A stretch of DNA of 64,000 nucleotides from positions 186,001 to 250,000 of the forward strand of contig NZ_CP032744.1 in the NCBI RefSeq assembly GCF_003641145.1, given 5' to 3'. The notes beneath the pieces were generated by a model, which worked only from the letters and a program-made list of their open reading frames with translations, was not told the origin of the DNA and made no database searches. Position 1 is the first letter of the stretch. Each line of letters begins with the position of its first letter. Shown piece after piece: positions 24,987-34,347 of the stretch. The position numbers and the translations under genes are program-made. This DNA comes from Lactiplantibacillus paraplantarum (GTDB lineage Bacteria; Bacillota; Bacilli; Lactobacillales; Lactobacillaceae).

Positions 24987-25024
24987 AACGGCACGTTGCT
25001 GGAGTATCCCAGTAACGTGCCGTT
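24987..25024. terminator. Hairpin between convergent araC-like gene and pepD
   Basis: A stem of about 15 bp, ACGGCACGTT... with ...AACGTGCCGT, lies between two convergent genes. T-rich sequence follows on the plus strand. Confidence 0.7.
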
Positions 25025-25035
25025 GTTGATTTTGC

Positions 25036-26451
25036 CTATAGATTTTGTCCTTTTTCCCAAGTCGTTTTCGATAACAACAGCCCTTGCTTAACCAAAGTAT
25101 CAAACAACGCATGGGTCCGGTTGGAAACTTCGGCGGCAGTTTCGGCGTTGGCCTTCGTCAAAAAGTCGGTCGCGTTACCAGTAATGGTCGCATCGGTTGC
25201 GGCAACCCGGCTACGGGCATATGATTGGCAACCGTCACGATAAGCATTAACGGTTTCAGAAAATTCATGCCAGTGTGGTTCAATCAAGACGGAGAGGGTC
25301 TTTGACAACCAGTAGACGTTATCAACGCTGACCGTGCTAGTTGTATTATGATAGTCCACCGGTGTGTCATTGATGTTGGTAAAGAATGGCACGTATGGGG
25401 CATAGGCGAAGAAACCTAGTGCGATCCATTGAATGGCGGCTTGTTTAGCAGGAACGTCATTCCGGATTTGCAGAATAGATGAGCACTGATTACGATCCAT
25501 CGCGATAGACCGGTAACGGGTTTGTTCGCGGGTGTTACCAGAAGCGAAAGTGCCAAATGGATCGTAAGGCGTCCCGTTATAATGTGAAGACAAGAAGAAC
25601 TGGACGTCTTCAATAGCCAATTTTTTGCTTGGTTGTCGGAAGAGCGGCATGTTTTGATCAGTTGGATTTTGATCGATTTCGGGATTAAATAGTTTTTGGC
25701 CATACCAGGTCCGTGGAGTGTTGTAATAAGCATCCGCTTCACTTTGGGTGCCAAAAATCTCACGGAAATTAAAGTGACCGGGTGCTGGGTTGAGGTGATA
25801 CTTCTCAACGAAGTCCACTAAATCACTGGCACCCAGGAAATTGTCAGTATCACTGAGATCCATCTCTTGCACCACTGTTTGGTTGGGAACAATTGCGTAG
25901 GTGTCTTCGGGCATCCGAACCGCCCCCCAATGGTGACCACCAGCGGTTTCGAACAACCAGATATCGTCGTGATCGTTAAAGGCGATACTGTTACTTTCAC
26001 CAGTCCCATACTTTTCGATTAGGGCGCCTAAGCGTTGGACGCCTTCCTTAGCACTTTTAATGTAGGGCAAAACGAGGGTGACCATGGCTTCTTCATCCAC
26101 GCCGTCATGAACCAGTGGATCGTAACCGAGTACGCGGGCGTTGGTGGCAGTGGTTTCAGTTGCGCTCATCCCGACGTTTAATTCGTTGATCCCAGCTTCC
26201 TCGTACTGACCATCACTTTGATCGGCTTGGGGGGTTGCAGTATAGCGATAGGCATGATCAGGTAGCGGAACGGTGACGCCGGTAGTTACGGAAGTGTAGC
26301 TGGCGTTAGTTTGGTCGTGGGCTTCGTGCACAATAAACTTAATCGGATTAATTGGGCCGTAGCCATCTTCGTTGCGGGCAACGATGGTCGAACCATCCAT
26401 GCTGGCGGCTTTCCCAATTAATATTTCAGTACAATCTGAATCTTTCTTCAT
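25036..26451 (-). CDS. pepD: Dipeptidase, peptidase family C69 (PepD)
   Basis: A 471-residue N-terminal-nucleophile dipeptidase that hydrolyses dipeptides in the cytoplasm. The N-terminal Cys7 is in MKKDSDCTEILIGKA, followed by SMDGSTIVARNEDG, the defining start of C69 PepD enzymes, which is normally exposed by removing the leader residues. Other conserved parts are EAGINELNVGMSATETT and GIGESNS-like TGESNSIAF. AAGGAG lies about 10 nt before ATG. It is monocistronic, convergent with the araC pseudogene and divergent from the mannitol operon. Confidence 0.9.
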   Translation of the reverse strand: MKKDSDCTEILIGKAASMDGSTIVARNEDGYGPINPIKFIVHEAHDQTNASYTSVTTGVTVPLPDHAYRYTATPQADQSDGQYEEAGINELNVGMSATETTATNARVLGYDPLVHDGVDEEAMVTLVLPYIKSAKEGVQRLGALIEKYGTGESNSIAFNDHDDIWLFETAGGHHWGAVRMPEDTYAIVPNQTVVQEMDLSDTDNFLGASDLVDFVEKYHLNPAPGHFNFREIFGTQSEADAYYNTPRTWYGQKLFNPEIDQNPTDQNMPLFRQPSKKLAIEDVQFFLSSHYNGTPYDPFGTFASGNTREQTRYRSIAMDRNQCSSILQIRNDVPAKQAAIQWIALGFFAYAPYVPFFTNINDTPVDYHNTTSTVSVDNVYWLSKTLSVLIEPHWHEFSETVNAYRDGCQSYARSRVAATDATITGNATDFLTKANAETAAEVSNRTHALFDTLVKQGLLLSKTTWEKGQNL

Positions 26452-26591
26452 TAGTAGGTCACTCCTTAGTTATCTATAAGTATAGGAGCTTGGTGGCGAA
26501 ATTCAAAGGCATCTTGAATTTTAGCGACAAAATAATAAATTGATGAGAATCATATCGGTCATAAAGTGTGTCGATTAATTAAAATCATTTG

Positions 26592-26605
26592 TGAAAACGC
26601 AATCA
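26592..26605 (+). promoter_or_regulatory. cre site (CcpA) upstream of mtlA
   Basis: TGAAAACGCAATCA matches the consensus TGNAARCGNWWWCA at all 14 positions. A second, weaker cre-like sequence (12 of 14) lies at 26749-26762. This predicts glucose repression of the mannitol operon. Confidence 0.75.
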
Positions 26606-26708
26606 TAACTGATGTGGACAATTTATCAATATTGCGATTGTTACTGTTTTGACAGCGTTTTGGAATTTTGTGCCAACTTATTTGTTTGTGAATCTGTGAG
26701 TTTAATTC

Positions 26709-26728
26709 TGGCACAGTTTCCTGTGCCA
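26709..26728 (+). promoter_or_regulatory. Inverted repeat, probable MtlR operator
   Basis: TGGCACA, 6 nt, TGTGCCA. It resembles the B. subtilis MtlR site TTGNCACA-N4-TGTGNCAA and lies about 80 nt upstream of mtlA. I could not identify a convincing -10/-35 pair nearby, as expected for an activator-dependent promoter. Confidence 0.6.
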
Positions 26729-26810
26729 CGGGTCTACCTAGAAGTTCTTGAAACCGCTTACCGTGGCGGATATGATTAAGTTGTTAAGAAAAAGGAAGGA
26801 GCTTTACCTG

Positions 26811-28649
26811 ATGAGTGAAAATGTAAATACGAATGCAACCCAAAGCGCTCCTGTTGCGAAAAAGAAACTGGGCGTTAAGGCTCGCGTTCAAAAATTTGGG
26901 AGTGCACTAAGTAATATGGTTATGCCGAACATCGGTGCCTTCATTGCTTGGGGCTTAATTACCGCCATCTTTATGGCCGGTGGTTGGTGGCCAAATGCTG
27001 GATTAGCTAAGATGATTCAGCCCATGGTCCATTATTTATTGCCATTATTGATAGCGTTTACTGGTGGGACTTTGTTTGCCGGTCACCGTGGTGGGGTCGT
27101 TGGTGCGATCGCTACTATGGGTGTCATTGTTGGTTCTTCGATTCCAATGTTTATCGGTGCCATGATTATGGGACCTTTAGGTGGTTGGTGCATTAAGAAG
27201 TGGGATGATGCCATTTCTGATAAGATTAAGAGCGGCTTTGAAATGTTGGTTAACAACTTCTCTGCTGGGATTATCGGGATGCTGTTAGCAATCCTTGGCT
27301 ACTTTGCAATCGGCCCATTGGTTGCTGGTGCGAGTGCTGCTATGGCCGCTGGTGTTGACTGGATCATTAAGATGAAGCTATTGCCATTAGCCAACGTCTT
27401 CATTGAACCGGCCAAGATTTTATTCTTAAATAACGCGATTAACCAAGGTATTTTGACACCACTTGGGATTCAAGCTGCATCTAGTGCGGGTAAGTCAATT
27501 CTGTTCTTACTTGAACCAGATCCAGGTCCAGGTCTTGGGGTATTATTAGCCTTTGCCTTGTTCGGTAAGGGGACTGCTAAGGCCTCCGCACCAAGTGCGA
27601 TTATTATCCATTTCCTTGGTGGGATTCATGAAATTTACTTCCCATACGTATTAATGAAGCCAGCGTTGTTCCTAGCTGTTATCGCTGGTGGGGTTACTGG
27701 GACGGCCACCTTTAGTTTACTAAACGTTGGTTTACGTTCAACGCCTTCACCTGGTTCAATTATTTCGTTACTATTAATGTCACCAAAGAGTGTTTCTAAC
27801 TACATTGGTTTAATTATCGGGGTAACGTTAGCAACCTTAGCATCGTTTATCGTTGCGGCGATTGTTTTGAAACGTGATAAGTCAACTGATAGTGATGACT
27901 TAGCCGCTGCTCAAGGTAAAATGAGCGACATGAAGAGCGGTAATACTGAAGCCGGCAGTGCAACTGACGCTGAACCAGCTGATGTAATCGCTTCATACAA
28001 AGATGTTGACCATATTATCTTTGCCTGCGATGCCGGAATGGGATCATCTGCAATGGGTGCTTCCTTATTACGGGACAAGGTCAAGAAGGCCGGCATTAGC
28101 ATGTCTGTCACGAACACGGCGATTAGCAATTTGAAAGACGAACCTGGTTTATTGGTTATTACTCAAAATGAATTAGCCGACCGTGCGGCACAAAAAGCAC
28201 CACACGCCTTACGGTTAGCCGTTGACAACTTCTTGAGCAGTCCAAAGTATGATCAAGTTGTGGTTAACTTAAAAGCTCGTGATCAAGTTAGTGAGACTGC
28301 GCCTGCATCCGCAGCACCACAAGCAACCGCAGATGCGCCTGACGAATTGCCAGCTAACTTAGATTTGAGTGTTGTTGATGAAATTGTCTTTGTTCACCAC
28401 GATGGTCATTTAGGAACGGCTACAATGGCAACATCCTTAATGAAGGATCGGGTCAAGAAAGCCAACAAACATGTGAGTGTTAAGAACTTAGGCATTGACG
28501 AATTGGCTGATAATAATAGTTTGTTAGTGGTTTCAAGTGCTGAAGCAGCCAAGAACTTGAAGACGCGTTACACGCAAGTTCAAGTCCTGATTACTGACGA
28601 TCTATTGAGCTCACCTAAGTATGATAAGATGGTATCAGAATTGAAATAA
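26811..28649 (+). CDS. mtlA: PTS mannitol transporter EIICB with an additional degenerate IIB-like domain
   Basis: Imports mannitol and phosphorylates it to mannitol 1-phosphate. The 612-residue protein begins at ATG 26811 (GGAAGGAG 9 nt upstream). Residues about 25-355 are the IIC membrane domain (NIGAFIAWGLITAIFMAGGW, GGIHEIYFPYVLMKP). The IIB domain has its phosphocysteine at Cys406 (FACDAGMGSSAMG). After an Ala/Pro-rich linker (about 490-515) a second IIB-like copy follows (FVHHDGHLGTATMA ... SLMKDRVKKA) in which the Cys position is His530. B. subtilis MtlA stops after one IIB. It is the first gene of mtlA-R-F-D. Confidence 0.93.
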   Translation: MSENVNTNATQSAPVAKKKLGVKARVQKFGSALSNMVMPNIGAFIAWGLITAIFMAGGWWPNAGLAKMIQPMVHYLLPLLIAFTGGTLFAGHRGGVVGAIATMGVIVGSSIPMFIGAMIMGPLGGWCIKKWDDAISDKIKSGFEMLVNNFSAGIIGMLLAILGYFAIGPLVAGASAAMAAGVDWIIKMKLLPLANVFIEPAKILFLNNAINQGILTPLGIQAASSAGKSILFLLEPDPGPGLGVLLAFALFGKGTAKASAPSAIIIHFLGGIHEIYFPYVLMKPALFLAVIAGGVTGTATFSLLNVGLRSTPSPGSIISLLLMSPKSVSNYIGLIIGVTLATLASFIVAAIVLKRDKSTDSDDLAAAQGKMSDMKSGNTEAGSATDAEPADVIASYKDVDHIIFACDAGMGSSAMGASLLRDKVKKAGISMSVTNTAISNLKDEPGLLVITQNELADRAAQKAPHALRLAVDNFLSSPKYDQVVVNLKARDQVSETAPASAAPQATADAPDELPANLDLSVVDEIVFVHHDGHLGTATMATSLMKDRVKKANKHVSVKNLGIDELADNNSLLVVSSAEAAKNLKTRYTQVQVLITDDLLSSPKYDKMVSELK

Positions 28650-28686
28650 AATGATATTATTACCATTTATCGTATGAGGTGGCACC

Positions 28687-30762
28687 ATGGTTAAGTTTAC
28701 ACAACGTCAAGATGAGTTGTTACAGTTACTGCTAGCGAATCCCAATGGTCTTTCAATGAGTCAGATTGAAACCGGTCTCAATAGTAGTCGGCGAACGATT
28801 TATCGCGAGTTCAGCAATTTGGAATTAGTACTAGCCAATGCTGATTTAAAGATTATTAATGAGAAGCACCACTTCCAACTAAGTGGTTCACAAACAGCAC
28901 TGACTGAGTTTCAAGGTCAATTAACAGCAGAGCGCAGAATTGCCCCAGCGTTTGATTCGCAAACGCGCCAGAATGCCCTGGCTTGCCGGTTGTTAATGAC
29001 GGACCATTCCGTAAAGTTAAAAGAACTTGCACTTGACTTTGATGTGAGTGTTGCAACGATTTCAAATGATTTAACGGCATTAGCAACACCCTTTGCCGAC
29101 TACGATTTATCGATTGAACGGCTGAAGTCCCGGGGTATTCAGGTGGCGGGAACTGAGGGTAGCATTCGCAACCTGTTTGCCACCATCTTGAATAATGAAA
29201 TCAACGACTATGAGTTTTTTAAAACAATTGGAAAGCTGAACCAAGGTTTGGCGGTGTCAGCGAGTGATGAACAATCGTATTTTTTGAACTTACTGGATGC
29301 CCAGACGTTGATTACATGTTATCAAGCGGTGCGCAGTCTAAAGAAGAAGTACTTTGCATCAGTGCCAGATGGTCAGCTGCAACAGCTGATTATCACGTTG
29401 ACGACGGGGGTCATGCGATTACAACATGACCGGCGTGTCACGTACTTGCGCGGGATTAATCGGGATGATTTCTTGAAGTATCAACGGATCGCCCTTGCAA
29501 TCATGACGCAATTACCCACTGAGATTAAGACGGTGGTGACCGGAGCTGAGATTGATTTTCTCGCCCAGCAGATTAAAGGGCTGACATTTCGAATTGATCA
29601 GGATGCGTCACTATCGAATTATGATTTGCAATTAACTTATCGGGTTAAAAAGTTGATTGACGCGGTCGCGACGAACTTTAATTGGTCGTTTGGAACGGAT
29701 GACCGCTTGTTGAATAACTTGACGGCTCATATGCAAATTGCCTTACAGCGTAATGGTGTTACCGGCCCGGTGCCACCCACTTCAGAGTTACAAGAGGTGC
29801 GTGAACAGTATCCCAAACTGTATTCGGCAGTGGTGCGCGGCTTTGCAACGGTCTTTACGGATCAAGATTTTACAACCGATGAGCTGACGTACTTGTTGAT
29901 CCACTTTGCTAGTACGTATGAGCAACAGTTGAGTCATCAGGCGCTCAAAGTCTTAGTACTATGTCCGAATGGGATGACGACGGCTCGAATCTTAAAAACA
30001 CGGTTGATGCGCTTAGTTCCTGAAATCACAGCTATCGAAGTTGCCCGAATCGGGAATTTAGGTCAAGTTAACTTACAGGACTTTGACATGATTTTATCAA
30101 CGACGACGTTGCCTGGATTTAAGCTGAATTATCGAGTGGTCAGTCCGCTGTTGCTGGAAAACGAAGTTACTGCGTTGCGCGAATACATTCATCAGTATTT
30201 TCCAAGCACCAAAGTGGTCGATTCACCGGTTGATGAGCCAACGAAACTCAATTTGGATTTCGATACCGTTTATCAACAGATGACGATTGCCAAACAAATC
30301 TTAGACCGCTTTACCATTACACCGATTCGCAACGATGATGAGACGGTGGCCGAGACGCTAGTTAAGATCACGCGGCATATTGATTCGAACTTGATCCATG
30401 ATCCGCTAGAAGTTGCGGGTCGGTTGTTACACCGCTTAGGACTGGCGCCGGTCGGTATTCCCAATACGAACTTGGCGTTGGTGCATACGTTAAGTCAGGA
30501 AGTCACAGCACCTTATTGTGCGATTTTCGAACTTGATCAACCATTACCATTTAAGAGTATGGATAACCAATCGATTCGGTTGCAACGAATCGTCCTGATG
30601 CTCGGACCTGCCAATATCAGCGATTTTGAAAATCGGTTGATGGGTAAGTTAAGCGCGCTAGTCATTGAAAGTCAGGCCAATACGCAGACGTTTATGACTG
30701 GTGATCGCCAGCAACTTTATCAATTAATTAGTAAAGCATTTTTGAACGAACTAACGAAATAG
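28687..30762 (+). CDS. mtlR: Mannitol operon transcriptional activator (BglG/MtlR family)
   Basis: A 691-residue PTS-regulated activator. In order: DeoR-type HTH (SMSQIETGLNSSRRTIYREF) and a second HTH-like region (LALDFDVSVATISNDL), two PRD domains (about 190-400), an EIIB-Gat-like domain with Cys in VLVLCPNGMTTARIL (about residue 425), and a C-terminal EIIA-Mtl-like domain with His in TNLALVHTLSQEV. These are the sites that HPr and EII phosphorylate to tune activity. It lies 37 nt downstream of mtlA with SD GAGGTGG. Internal position in the operon is usual for lactobacilli. Confidence 0.93.
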   Translation: MVKFTQRQDELLQLLLANPNGLSMSQIETGLNSSRRTIYREFSNLELVLANADLKIINEKHHFQLSGSQTALTEFQGQLTAERRIAPAFDSQTRQNALACRLLMTDHSVKLKELALDFDVSVATISNDLTALATPFADYDLSIERLKSRGIQVAGTEGSIRNLFATILNNEINDYEFFKTIGKLNQGLAVSASDEQSYFLNLLDAQTLITCYQAVRSLKKKYFASVPDGQLQQLIITLTTGVMRLQHDRRVTYLRGINRDDFLKYQRIALAIMTQLPTEIKTVVTGAEIDFLAQQIKGLTFRIDQDASLSNYDLQLTYRVKKLIDAVATNFNWSFGTDDRLLNNLTAHMQIALQRNGVTGPVPPTSELQEVREQYPKLYSAVVRGFATVFTDQDFTTDELTYLLIHFASTYEQQLSHQALKVLVLCPNGMTTARILKTRLMRLVPEITAIEVARIGNLGQVNLQDFDMILSTTTLPGFKLNYRVVSPLLLENEVTALREYIHQYFPSTKVVDSPVDEPTKLNLDFDTVYQQMTIAKQILDRFTITPIRNDDETVAETLVKITRHIDSNLIHDPLEVAGRLLHRLGLAPVGIPNTNLALVHTLSQEVTAPYCAIFELDQPLPFKSMDNQSIRLQRIVLMLGPANISDFENRLMGKLSALVIESQANTQTFMTGDRQQLYQLISKAFLNELTK

Positions 30763-30776
30763 CGTAGGTGAAAACA

Positions 30777-31226
30777 ATGGAAGCTTTAGATAAGAAAATG
30801 ATTGCGTTGAACCAACAAGTGGCAACGCAAGAAGAAGGCATCCGCTTAGCCGGTCAATTATTGGTTGATGGCGGTTGTGTCGAACCAGAATACATTGATG
30901 CAATGCAGGCTCGTAATCAGGATGTCTCCGTATATATGGGTAATTTCATTGCCATCCCCCATGGTACTGAAGATGGCATGAAGTATATTAAAAAGACCGG
31001 GATTTCCGTGGTCCAAGTACCAATGGGTGTGAGCTGGGGTAATCCAGATGATAACGACGATGATAAGACTGTAACGGTTATCTTCGGAATCGCTGGGTTG
31101 AACGGTGAACACTTGAACCTCTTGTCTCAGATTGCCATATACTGCAGCGACGTGGCTAACGTTGCCAAGTTAGCGGACGCTCAATCTGAAGATGAAATCA
31201 TAAATCTATTAAAGGAAGTTGATTAG
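30777..31226 (+). CDS. mtlF: PTS mannitol-specific EIIA component
   Basis: A 149-residue cytoplasmic phosphocarrier that passes phosphate from HPr to the MtlA IIB cysteine. The phosphorylated histidine is in [14 protein letters not shown]. Other conserved parts are [21 protein letters not shown] and [16 protein letters not shown] chose ATG 30777 (AGGTG 6 nt upstream); the track's GTG three codons earlier overlaps the SD. It is separated from mtlR by 14 nt and from mtlD by 1 nt. Confidence 0.93.
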   Translation: MEALDKKMIALNQQVATQEEGIRLAGQLLVDGGCVEPEYIDAMQARNQDVSVYMGNFIAIPHGTEDGMKYIKKTGISVVQVPMGVSWGNPDDNDDDKTVTVIFGIAGLNGEHLNLLSQIAIYCSDVANVAKLADAQSEDEIINLLKEVD

Positions 31227-31227
31227 T

Positions 31228-32385
31228 ATGTTAGACGTACATTTTGGCGCAGGGAATATTGGTCGGGGCTTCATTGGCGAAACCTTGGCTGACAACGGGT
31301 TTAAGATTACTTTCGTTGATGTTAACGATACTTTGATTGACGAATTAAACAAACGGAATGGTTATACCATTGAATTGGCTGCTGAAGGCCAAGAACATAT
31401 TGAAGTTCACGATGTTAAAGGGATTAATAACGGTAAGGATCCTAAGGCGGTTGCTGAAGAAATTGCCCAAGCCGATATGGTTACGACTGCGATTGGACCT
31501 AAGATCTTGAAGTTCATCGCGCCATTAATTGCTGACGGGTTAAAGTTACGGCAAGCTAACAACAATACGACACCAATTGATATCATTGCTTGTGAAAACA
31601 TGATTGGCGGGAGTCAGTCATTAAAGCAATCCGTTTATGAATCATTAAATGAAGACGAACAAGCTTGGGCTGACCAAAATGCAGGCTTCCCCAATGCCGC
31701 TGTTGACCGGATCGTGCCGCTTCAAAAGCATGATGATCCATTGTTCGTTTCAGTTGAACCATTCAAGGAATGGGTTATCGACAAGTCCCAGATGAAGAAC
31801 CCTAAGATTCAATTAAAGGGTGTTGATTATGCTGACGACTTGGAACCATACATTGAACGGAAACTCTTCTCCGTTAACACGGGTCATGCCACTGTTGCCT
31901 ATACTGGTAACATGAAGGGCTACAAGACGATCGGCGAAGCGGTCAAGGATGACAGTGTTGTTGACCAAGCTAAGCACGTCTTAGGTGAAACCGGTGATTT
32001 GTTGATTCAAAAGTGGGGCTTTGATCCTGAAGTGCACCATGCTTATCAAAAGAAGATTTTGAGTCGGTTTGAAAACCCATATATCTCTGATGATATTGAA
32101 CGGGTCGGCCGGACACCAATTCGGAAATTAGGTTTCAACGAACGTTTCATTCGCCCAATTCGGGAATTGAAGGAACGTGGTCGCGATTACAGCGCCTTAG
32201 TTGATACAGTTGGTGAAATGTTCTTCTTCAACTATCCTAATGATAGTGAAAGTGTTAAGTTACAACAATTATTGAAGGACGAACCAATCGAACAAGTCAT
32301 TCGCGAAACAACTGACTTAAAAGATGAAGATTTAGTTAATGAAATTAAAGCTGCTTACGAAAAGCATTTAGCTGCGACTAAGTAG
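31228..32385 (+). CDS. mtlD: Mannitol-1-phosphate 5-dehydrogenase
   Basis: A 385-residue NAD-dependent enzyme converting mannitol 1-phosphate to fructose 6-phosphate, completing the mannitol route to glycolysis. The N-terminal dinucleotide motif is [15 protein letters not shown]; conserved polyol dehydrogenase elements include [18 protein letters not shown] and the catalytic-helix region [19 protein letters not shown] 31228 follows AAAGGAAG and starts one base after the mtlF stop. Last gene of the operon. Confidence 0.95.
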   Translation: MLDVHFGAGNIGRGFIGETLADNGFKITFVDVNDTLIDELNKRNGYTIELAAEGQEHIEVHDVKGINNGKDPKAVAEEIAQADMVTTAIGPKILKFIAPLIADGLKLRQANNNTTPIDIIACENMIGGSQSLKQSVYESLNEDEQAWADQNAGFPNAAVDRIVPLQKHDDPLFVSVEPFKEWVIDKSQMKNPKIQLKGVDYADDLEPYIERKLFSVNTGHATVAYTGNMKGYKTIGEAVKDDSVVDQAKHVLGETGDLLIQKWGFDPEVHHAYQKKILSRFENPYISDDIERVGRTPIRKLGFNERFIRPIRELKERGRDYSALVDTVGEMFFFNYPNDSESVKLQQLLKDEPIEQVIRETTDLKDEDLVNEIKAAYEKHLAATK

Positions 32386-32427
32386 ATTGCTCAAAAAACT
32401 AGTTACTAACCGCCATGGTAATTAGAC

Positions 32428-32464
32428 AAAAAATCGCTCAGAGTTAATTTCTGGGCGATTTTTT
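32428..32464 (+). terminator. mtl operon terminator
   Basis: AAAAAATCGCTCAGA pairs with TCTGGGCGATTTTTT around a 7-nt loop, ending in T residues. Confidence 0.9.
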
Positions 32465-32565
32465 GCGTATTAAGTAAATAAAACGAATGATAACTTTACT
32501 AGTTTGAACATGATTATGGATGGACCTAAACGATTGACAAATAAATGAGCTTAATAGACCTCACG

Positions 32566-33120
32566 CTATTTTTCCCAGAAATGCCACCATGGTTTAGCGG
32601 CTTGACTTGCTTGTTGATCAAGCCGAACGAGTACTTGATTCAACCGTTCACTGAGTGAGTCCAAGCGACGGATAATCATTTCTTGTTGCCTGTATAGCTC
32701 AGCGTTACTAGGACCATCTGGCTTAGCTGCTGGTGCCATTTTATTAGGGTCAATTGATTTGGATGTTGGTGTAGCTTCAGGGACTTTTTCTGTCTTATTA
32801 GACTGAGTCATGGTTGTCGGTTTCGCCATTGGTTGCTTAGTTGTCGTAGCTATTTTTGCACCAAAAGCTCGTCCCAACGCGGTTGCTAATGTTGTTCCCT
32901 GTTCTGCGAGTTCGATGGCTGCCTGAAAAGTCTTTAGATCGGCGGCAGTGTATAGGCGATGACTGTTATCGGCAGGTCGGAAGCGATTTTCATCATTAAG
33001 TTGTTTTTCGACCATGGTGCTGTATTTGCGCAATGTCACGGCTTTAATACCAAGTTGTTCAGCGGCAACGGAAGCGACTAATTCGGAGTCCTGTTCAGGA
33101 CTGATCGTTTGTGTAGGCAC
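32566..33120 (-). CDS. MerR-like HTH protein with C-terminal DUF3967-like tail
   Basis: A 184-residue protein starting at GTG 33120, with AGGAGG 7 nt upstream; the longer frame has no RBS. Residues 10-80 look like a MerR-type winged HTH (SVAAEQLGIKAVTLRKYST, then RLYTAADLKTFQAAIELAE). Residues 95-145 are a low-complexity Lys/Thr/Pro linker. Residues 146-184 form an amphipathic helix (QEMIIRRLDSLSERLNQVL) ending in KPWWHFWEK. This layout matches MerR/DUF3967 proteins, RacA-like DNA-bridging or plasmid-associated factors whose Trp-rich tail may touch the membrane. No plasmid genes surround it. Confidence 0.7.
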   Translation of the reverse strand: MPTQTISPEQDSELVASVAAEQLGIKAVTLRKYSTMVEKQLNDENRFRPADNSHRLYTAADLKTFQAAIELAEQGTTLATALGRAFGAKIATTTKQPMAKPTTMTQSNKTEKVPEATPTSKSIDPNKMAPAAKPDGPSNAELYRQQEMIIRRLDSLSERLNQVLVRLDQQASQAAKPWWHFWEK

Positions 33121-33300
33121 AAGAATTCCTCCTTTAAGTTGTATCGTTTCTATAACGCTATTATATCGAATTTTTAGTTGATGGGACACCGATATACTAA
33201 GATTTTGTGACCTATGTACGTGATTCAGACCCATAAATCGTAATTTCAAGGGGAAACATGCTATGATAGAACGGAAATCAATTGGAAATGAGGATTAGAC

Positions 33301-33633
33301 ATGATCGAACCAGTCGATAAGACGACTTTTGCGACGGTTGCGGACGATACCGCACTAACGGTGGTTGATTTTTGGGCCGATTGGTGTGGCCCTTGTAAGA
33401 TGCAGGAGCCAGTGCTTGAAGCGCTAGATGAGCTGTATGATGGACGAGTTAAATTTGTGTCACTTGATGTTGATCAACATCAGGAAATTGCGCAACAGTT
33501 TGAAATTATGAGTATCCCGGCGTTGGTCATTTTTAAGAACGGTCAACCGGCCGAAAAGGTAGTTGGCTTTCATCCGCAAGCGGCGTTGAAGAAGTATCTG
33601 GATCAGAAGTTAGCGGAAGTAACGACTGCCTAA
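33301..33633 (+). CDS. trxA: Thioredoxin
   Basis: A 110-residue thioredoxin with the WCGPC active site in VVDFWADWCGPCKMQEP and the cis-proline in MSIPALVIF. It reduces disulfides and probably serves the glutathione-peroxidase-type enzyme encoded elsewhere in the window. Start ATG follows GAGG. It is single, divergent from the MerR-like gene and followed by a terminator. It is likely one of several thioredoxins in the genome (inference). Confidence 0.95.
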   Translation: MIEPVDKTTFATVADDTALTVVDFWADWCGPCKMQEPVLEALDELYDGRVKFVSLDVDQHQEIAQQFEIMSIPALVIFKNGQPAEKVVGFHPQAALKKYLDQKLAEVTTA

Positions 33634-33670
33634 CCGTTAACTTTTGATGTGTGTTAAAGCGAACAATAGG

Positions 33671-33714
33671 GCCTCTTGAGAATCTGTTATGGGATTCTCA
33701 GGAGGCTTTTTTGG
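33671..33714 (+). terminator. trxA terminator
   Basis: A 14-bp stem GCCTCTTGAGAATC with GATTCTCAGGAGGC (one G-T pair), followed by six T residues. Confidence 0.9.
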
Positions 33715-33736
33715 CTTTTAAGAACAAGGGCAATGG

Positions 33737-34063
33737 TTAAGCGTCATGCGACAATTGATAGGCAACCCAAGCACTGAACATGGCAATACCAAGAATTGCG
33801 AGATTAACGAGTATGGTCTGTATCAATGGTTGGGATGTCGAAGAGCTGTACCATTGTTCTAATAAAAAAGCATATAAGAATACAGGTGCAAATAGAAAGT
33901 TAAATGACCGTTGTTGGCGGTGCAGCAAAATAATTGTACTGCCTGACAGCCATATCAGTACCGAGAGAATCAGCGTTACCAACGGGCTAACCAACATTGT
34001 CAGTGTAGCTATGGTAGCAATTAAGTAGGGCGTTGTGATAAGTGGGTTCTTCAATACAGTCAT
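33737..34063 (-). CDS. Small membrane protein of unknown function
   Basis: A 108-residue protein with four hydrophobic segments (about residues 10-28, 29-47, 56-70 and 80-104), with RQQRS in the middle loop. AAGGAGG lies 6 nt before ATG, so translation is credible. No family motif is recognised. It is convergent with trxA. Confidence 0.6.
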   Translation of the reverse strand: MTVLKNPLITTPYLIATIATLTMLVSPLVTLILSVLIWLSGSTIILLHRQQRSFNFLFAPVFLYAFLLEQWYSSSTSQPLIQTILVNLAILGIAMFSAWVAYQLSHDA

Positions 34064-34347
34064 CGGGTCCTCCTTGTATAAAACTTAATATTAATTTTAG
34101 TGTAGCATACTGTTTAAAAACTTTGTGATTCGACCGAAAATAATAATATTGATATTGTAATTTTTGTGATAAATCAGTTTGGCTGTCAAGTTAGAAATCA
34201 TTAATAGTTTAAGAGGAAGGGAGCCTAATAATGGCTAGTTGGTGCAACTGACATTATTAATAATTAACTGGTTGCTCGTGCGGTCAATATAATTGGATAA
34301 TATCATGTTAAATTTAGGTAGCGTAATGATAGTAAAATGGGGGACTA

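Noticed and set aside
25416..26009. Frames inside pepD on the same strand
   Set aside because: Shadow frames of a clearly coding C69 dipeptidase, without SD or homology.
34231..34251. Six-codon ORF (MASWCN) with good SD upstream of the 185-residue protein
   Set aside because: It lies before the likely promoter of the gene and has no associated terminator or codon bias that would suggest attenuation.
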